Shown here: one piece after another, positions 13,434 through 17,006 of the stretch
How the letters are laid out: every line of letters starts with the position of its first letter
Position numbering within the stretch: position 1 is the first letter of the stretch
Assembly: GCA_947258805.1 (NCBI GenBank)
Contig: CAMYJV010000051.1
Coordinates: forward strand, 1 to 17,006
Source: an uncultured Gammaproteobacteria bacterium
GTDB taxonomy: Bacteria > Pseudomonadota > Gammaproteobacteria > GCA-2729495
DNA: 17,006 nucleotides
Direction: 5' to 3'
Position numbers and translations under genes: made by a program
The notes under the pieces: model-generated
Database searches by the model: none
Seen by the model: only the letters and a program-made list of their open reading frames with translations
What the model was told of the DNA's origin: nothing

Positions 13434-14115
13434 TCAGCGCGCGATCACCGCGCTCAGTGCAGCGGTCGGCACCGCGGCGGTCCGGTCGCCCGGCTTCACA
13501 ACACCGGCAAAGGCTGCCAGCAGAATTGCGGCCCACATGGCCAGCACGAAGGGCTTCGTACGTTTCAGGCTCGCCGCCATCAGCTGATCCGTCGCCGCCG
13601 ACGCGCCCTCCGCAGCCAGCTTGCCCAGCCCGGCCATCAGCGGGCCCACGCGCAGCCGCATGAGCAGGCCAAACAACAGGACCGCGGCAAACCGCATCGG
13701 CAAGCGGAGTGCCCCGGCGAAAATAGATAATCAGGATCATCGTGAGCCAGACGGGCCCCAGCAGCACGATGCCAGCCATTTGCCAGGCCGGGTGCGGAAT
13801 GCCGACGAACTCGGTCAGGATTCCCCCCACCGTCAGCATCAGGCTCAGGCACACGCGGGGGATCAGGTCGATCTGCCCCATTACTTCGGCAGCGGCCAGC
13901 CGCTGGCCGACGGACAACTGAGAATCCGTGATGCGATGACTCAGGTAGTAGACGCCAATGTCGGGACCGATCCAGTACACGAACAGCAACTGGTGAAGAT
14001 AACGCGTGAACTCGTAGGCGGTGAGCCCGTCGTTCGCGCCCTCAACGGCAGCGACGGCGGCAATCCATAGCGCCGGCAACAAAACAAAAAACAGCACTCC
14101 GAGACCACGCGCCAC
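13434..14115 (-). pseudogene. frameshifted membrane protein, homolog of the 12758-13429 gene
   Basis: The GTG start at 14115 has GGGGAG 6 nt upstream. The first frame encodes an N-terminal hydrophobic segment, then YLHQLLFVYWIGPDIGVYYL and further membrane helices to MILIIYF. It then turns into unlikely Ala/Gly/Arg-rich sequence. A shift at the TTTT run (13720-13723) or just after it restores a good frame (FAGALRLPMRFAAVLLFGLL...KPFVLAMWAAILLAAFAGV) to a stop at 13434. Removing one T gives 226 residues, nearly the length of its 223-residue homolog. One extra base in a homopolymer is a common assembly or sequencing error, so the gene may be intact in the organism. Function unknown; likely an integral membrane protein with a conserved His near the first helix. 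Confidence 0.75.
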
Positions 14116-14197
14116 GACTCACTCCCCGATAGACTGGCGGCCTATTCTTGCTGTGCCGGAGAACGATTACAAACGCGCTGGCCCGCGCGGTGGCGAT

Positions 14198-14235
14198 CCG
14201 CCTGCCCGATGGTGCCCGGCGGGTGGCGCAGGCGG
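14198..14235. repeat. 8-bp inverted repeat just downstream of ccoS
   Basis: CCGCCTGC (14198-14205) and GCAGGCGG (14228-14235) form a perfect 8-bp stem with a 22-nt GC-rich loop. On the minus strand it begins 4 nt after the ccoS stop, in the 124-bp gap before the next gene. It could end or attenuate cco transcription, but there is no T-run beside it. Confidence 0.35.
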
Positions 14236-14239
14236 CGGC

Positions 14240-14401
14240 TCAGGCCTCGGGGGGTGGCTTGCGATCGTCATCCATCAGGATGCGCCAGGCCGGCGTTTCC
14301 AGGTCGTCGAACTGGCCGTTGCGTACCGCCCAGAAGAAGGCCCAGACGGCGGCCGCCAGCAGCAACAGGCCCAGCGGGATCAAGACATAGATGATGGTCA
14401 T
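14240..14401 (-). CDS. ccoS: cbb3-type cytochrome oxidase assembly protein CcoS
   Basis: A 53-residue protein: one N-terminal membrane helix (about 3-24, IIYVLIPLGLLLLAAAVWAF), followed by WAVRNGQFDDLETPAWRILMDD. This NGQFDDLE-PA-RIL-DD signature is diagnostic of CcoS/FixS. CcoS is required for maturation of the cbb3 oxidase, with CcoI. The ATG (14401-14399) overlaps the ccoI stop (ATGA, 14398-14401), so translation is coupled. Confidence 0.93.
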   Translation of the reverse strand: MTIIYVLIPLGLLLLAAAVWAFFWAVRNGQFDDLETPAWRILMDDDRKPPPEA

Positions 14402-16853
14402 GACGCGGCCCCGGCCGCGCTTTTGCAGCAGGGTTTCGCCGCGGGCGTTGCCGTGACGGGCGCCGCCCTGGCAGGCTGCACAGGCCGGCGAACGGCCGCC
14501 GCCCTGGCCAGGCGCAGCGCATTGCCGGTAACCAGCAGTGAACTGGCCGACATCCCGATAGCCGCCATCCACGGCGCGAGCAAGCCGGCAGCGGCCAGCG
14601 GCAGGGCCACCAGGTTATAGCCGGCCGCCCACACCAGGTTTTGACGAACGACGCGCATAGTCCGCCGGGACACATGCACGGCGATGAGCAGGGGCTCCAG
14701 GCTCTCGCTCATCAGCACGCAATCGGCAGAATGCTGGGCGAGCGTCGTGCCTTCGCCCATCGCAACAGATACGTCTGCGCCGGCCAGGACCGGCGAATCG
14801 TTGATGCCGTCTCCGACCATCGCGACCACGCAACCGTCAGCCTGCATGGATTTGGCTTCCGCCAGCTTGTCCTGCGGTCGAAGCTCCGCGAGCCAGCTGC
14901 TGATACCAAGCTGCTCGGCGAGGGCCTCGACGGGGCCGGGCTGGTCGCCACTGAAAATGTGCAGGCGCAGCCCCCGGCCTGCCAGTGCCGCCAGCACCTC
15001 GGCCGCTCCCGTCCGCGGCCGCTCCTCAACATTGAAACGGGCGACAAGACCATTCTCATCCCCCAGGAAGATCAGCCGGTCAGCGGCTGACGACCGGCTC
15101 GCTGACACATCGCCGGCACCGCCCAGTTCCGCAGCGAAGCGCCGCGTACCAATTCGGTAGAGCCGCCCGTTCACCCTGCCCTGCAGCCCCGCCGACGGCA
15201 CGGCCTCAACGGAATCGACAACCAGCGCGGAATCCGGTGCGGGAAAGGCGCGTGCCAGGGGGTGCTCCGAGCGGGACTCCAGTGCCGACGCTATCGCCAG
15301 CGCATCGGCGGCGGATGCCGAACCGCAGGACTCGACGGCCGCAATGCCGGTTGCGCCGTGCGTCAGCGTGCCGGTCTTGTCGAAAACAAGATCCGAGACA
15401 CGACTGAGGGCCTGCAACGCACCGCGGTGCCGCACCATGAAACCCCGGCGCGCCAGCGCCGCGGTGGCGACGGTAAACGCAGCCGGTGTCGCAAGCGCGA
15501 GCGCACACGGACAGGTCACCACCAGCACCGAGAGCACCACTTCAAACGCGCGGTCGGGCTGCAGCTGCCACCAGCCATAGCCCACCAGCGTCGCCAGCAG
15601 CAGCACAGCGCCTATGAACCACGACGCAATGCCGTCCGCCAGTTCCACCAGCCGCGGTTTGCGCGCGCCGGCATCGCCCACCACACGGTGAATTCCAGCC
15701 CCTGCTCCTGGTTCAGGCTGCCGGCCACCACCGGCTCACCGGAATTCTTTCTTAGCGCCCGGGATTCGCCCGTGAGCAGCGATTCATCCAACAGGGCGCT
15801 GGCGGAGGCCAGCACGCCGTCCGCGGGTACGACGGCACCGGGCGCCACCAGGACCCGGTCACCCGCCTGCAGTTCCATCGTGCCGACCGCCTGCGGCCGG
15901 CCGGCTACCAGCCGGGTCGCCACTCGCGGCAAATGGTGCGCCAGGGCACCAGTCAGACTGAGGGCTCGATGGCGACCCGTCATCTCCAGGTAACGGGCAG
16001 CGGACAGAAAAAATACAAACATCGTGGCCGAATCAAAATACACCTCGCCGGCGCCGATCAGCGTGTGCCAGACACTGGCTGCCCACGCGCCGCCCACCGC
16101 GAGGGCCACCGGCACGTCCATCCCCAGGGCCCGGGCGCGCAACCGGTGCCACGCACCGCGGAAAAACGGCGCGCCGGCATAGAAGACCACGGGCGTGGCG
16201 ACCAGCAGACTGACCAGCCGCAGAAAACTCTCGATCTGCGGCTCGCGCCAGGCGCCGAAGTACAGCGCCACGGCAAAGCTCATCACCTGCATCATGCCGA
16301 GCCCGGCCACGATGAGCCGCTTCAGCGCAGCGCGCTGCTCCAGCCGGGCAGCCTTGTCGCCCGCCTCTTCCGTGTAGGGAATGGGTGTGTACCCCAGGGA
16401 GGCGAGTTGCGCGAGGATTTCGCTGAGCTTCAGCTGTGCGGGATCCCAGTGCAGCGTGGCGCGCGTGGAAACCGGATCGACGCGCAGCGACCGCATGCCC
16501 GGCAGACTGCCCAGCGCGTTCTCGATCAGCCAACTGCACGCGGCGCAGCGTACCCCCTGCACCAGCAACTGGGCACGCCGGCTCCCGTCGGCGTCTGCCG
16601 CCACGAATTCTCGTTGCAGGGCCTCACGATCATAGGCCTGCCAACGGTCCAGTCCGGTCTGACTGACGTTGCCGGCTCCCGTCGGCCCGGTGCGAAAGCG
16701 ATAGAACTCTGTGAGGCCCCGGGCCTCAATAAGCGCAGCCGTGCGTTCGCAGTCTGCGCTGCAAACCGAGCGCGTGTTGCCGGCGACCCGCACTGTCTTC
16801 CCGTTGGCCGCCGGCAAGGGCTGGCCGCAATGAAAGCAATGCGCGTCGTTCAT
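14398..16853 (-). pseudogene. ccoI: ccoI/fixI copper-transporting P1B-ATPase, reading frame broken
   Basis: Copper exporter that supplies copper for cbb3 oxidase assembly. The first part (from ATG 16853) has CFHCGQPLP, a CSADC motif, the HMA site GVRCAACSW (Cys103/Cys106), membrane helices, and the phosphatase motif LTGES. The second part has the CPC membrane site (VVTCPCALALATPAA), DKTGTLT with the phosphorylated Asp, SEHPLARAF, and GDGINDSPVLAGADVSVAMG. The two parts are in different frames. The first should leave its frame just after GLEFTV (about 15684-15690), where VGDAGARKPRLVELAD continues in the other. Family members usually have about 13 more residues between VG and KPRL, so a deletion of about 40 nt, or one indel plus a short in-frame loss, would explain it. 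The true protein is about 820 residues if intact. May be an assembly error. Overlaps ccoH and ccoS by ATGA. Confidence 0.9.
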
Positions 16854-17006
16854 GGCTCACTCTTGGCCGCAAGATCCAGCGAGGTAGCGCGGTCAGGGAG
16901 TTCACCCACCAGTCGCCACTGGCCGTCGAGGTCTTCCAGCTGCACGTACACGCGCGAGCCGGGCCGGTTCAGTGACCCGCGATACACCGCACCGCTTTGC
17001 TGCAGC
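16850..17006 (-). CDS. ccoH: CcoH/FixH-like cbb3 assembly protein, 3' end only
   Basis: The last 51 codons of a gene entering from the right edge, including YRGSLNRPGSRVYVQLED and GQWRLVGELP. This resembles the C-terminal, periplasmic beta-rich part of CcoH/FixH. The stop overlaps the ccoI start (ATGA, 16850-16853). The position upstream of ccoI and ccoS, the standard cco(G)HIS order, is the main support; the sequence alone is short. Confidence 0.7.
   Translation of the reverse strand, partial: LQQSGAVYRGSLNRPGSRVYVQLEDLDGQWRLVGELPDRATSLDLAAKSEP

Noticed and set aside
1..17006. CRISPR arrays, tRNA/rRNA genes, insertion sequences, integrases
   Set aside because: None seen on reading both strands: no regularly spaced repeats, no transposase-like proteins, no recognisable RNA genes.

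Overview
The window is GC-rich, densely coded and almost entirely minus-strand. It looks like a chromosomal accessory/catabolic segment of a proteobacterium. The cbb3-oxidase assembly genes ccoH-ccoI-ccoS, with a CcoI that begins with a Cys-rich CFHCGQPLP segment, and the large TonB-dependent receptors with EEIVVTTRRREESLQDVP plugs, together favour an aerobic/microaerobic Gammaproteobacterium. The taxonomic call is inference only.

Layout on the minus strand, in transcription order (right to left). Positions 17006-14240 hold the end of ccoH, then ccoI (frame broken in this sequence), then ccoS, joined by ATGA overlaps. Positions 14115-13434 encode a small polytopic membrane protein with a one-base frameshift. 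A related plus-strand membrane protein (12758-13429) converges on it with only 4 bp between the stops. From 12532 down to 5034 runs a compact gene set: two-domain cupin, amidohydrolase-2 family protein, acyl-CoA ligase, DsbA/HCCA-isomerase-like protein, Tat-exported type II DMSO-reductase-family molybdoenzyme, and a small protein that resembles the ferredoxin-dependent bilin reductase (PcyA/HY2) family. After these come two tandem, very similar TonB-dependent receptors (4826-1878, and 1572 running off the left edge).

Working model (inference): the receptors bring a large or hydrophobic substrate across the outer membrane. The periplasmic molybdoenzyme performs a redox step on it, perhaps a C-H hydroxylation as in ethylbenzene dehydrogenase or steroid C25 dehydrogenase. 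The CoA ligase, isomerase-like, amidohydrolase and cupin proteins continue catabolism inside the cell. No iron-sulfur beta, heme gamma or TorD-type chaperone gene is present in the window. The slot directly after the molybdoenzyme is taken instead by the bilin-reductase-like gene, whose start codon overlaps the molybdoenzyme stop. That protein lacks the Glu, His and Asp that PcyA uses in catalysis. This molybdoenzyme plus bilin-reductase-like pair is the best candidate for an undescribed system here.

Two genes (ccoI and the 13434-14115 membrane protein) carry frame breaks. Both may be real lesions or assembly indels, so the local sequence should be verified first.
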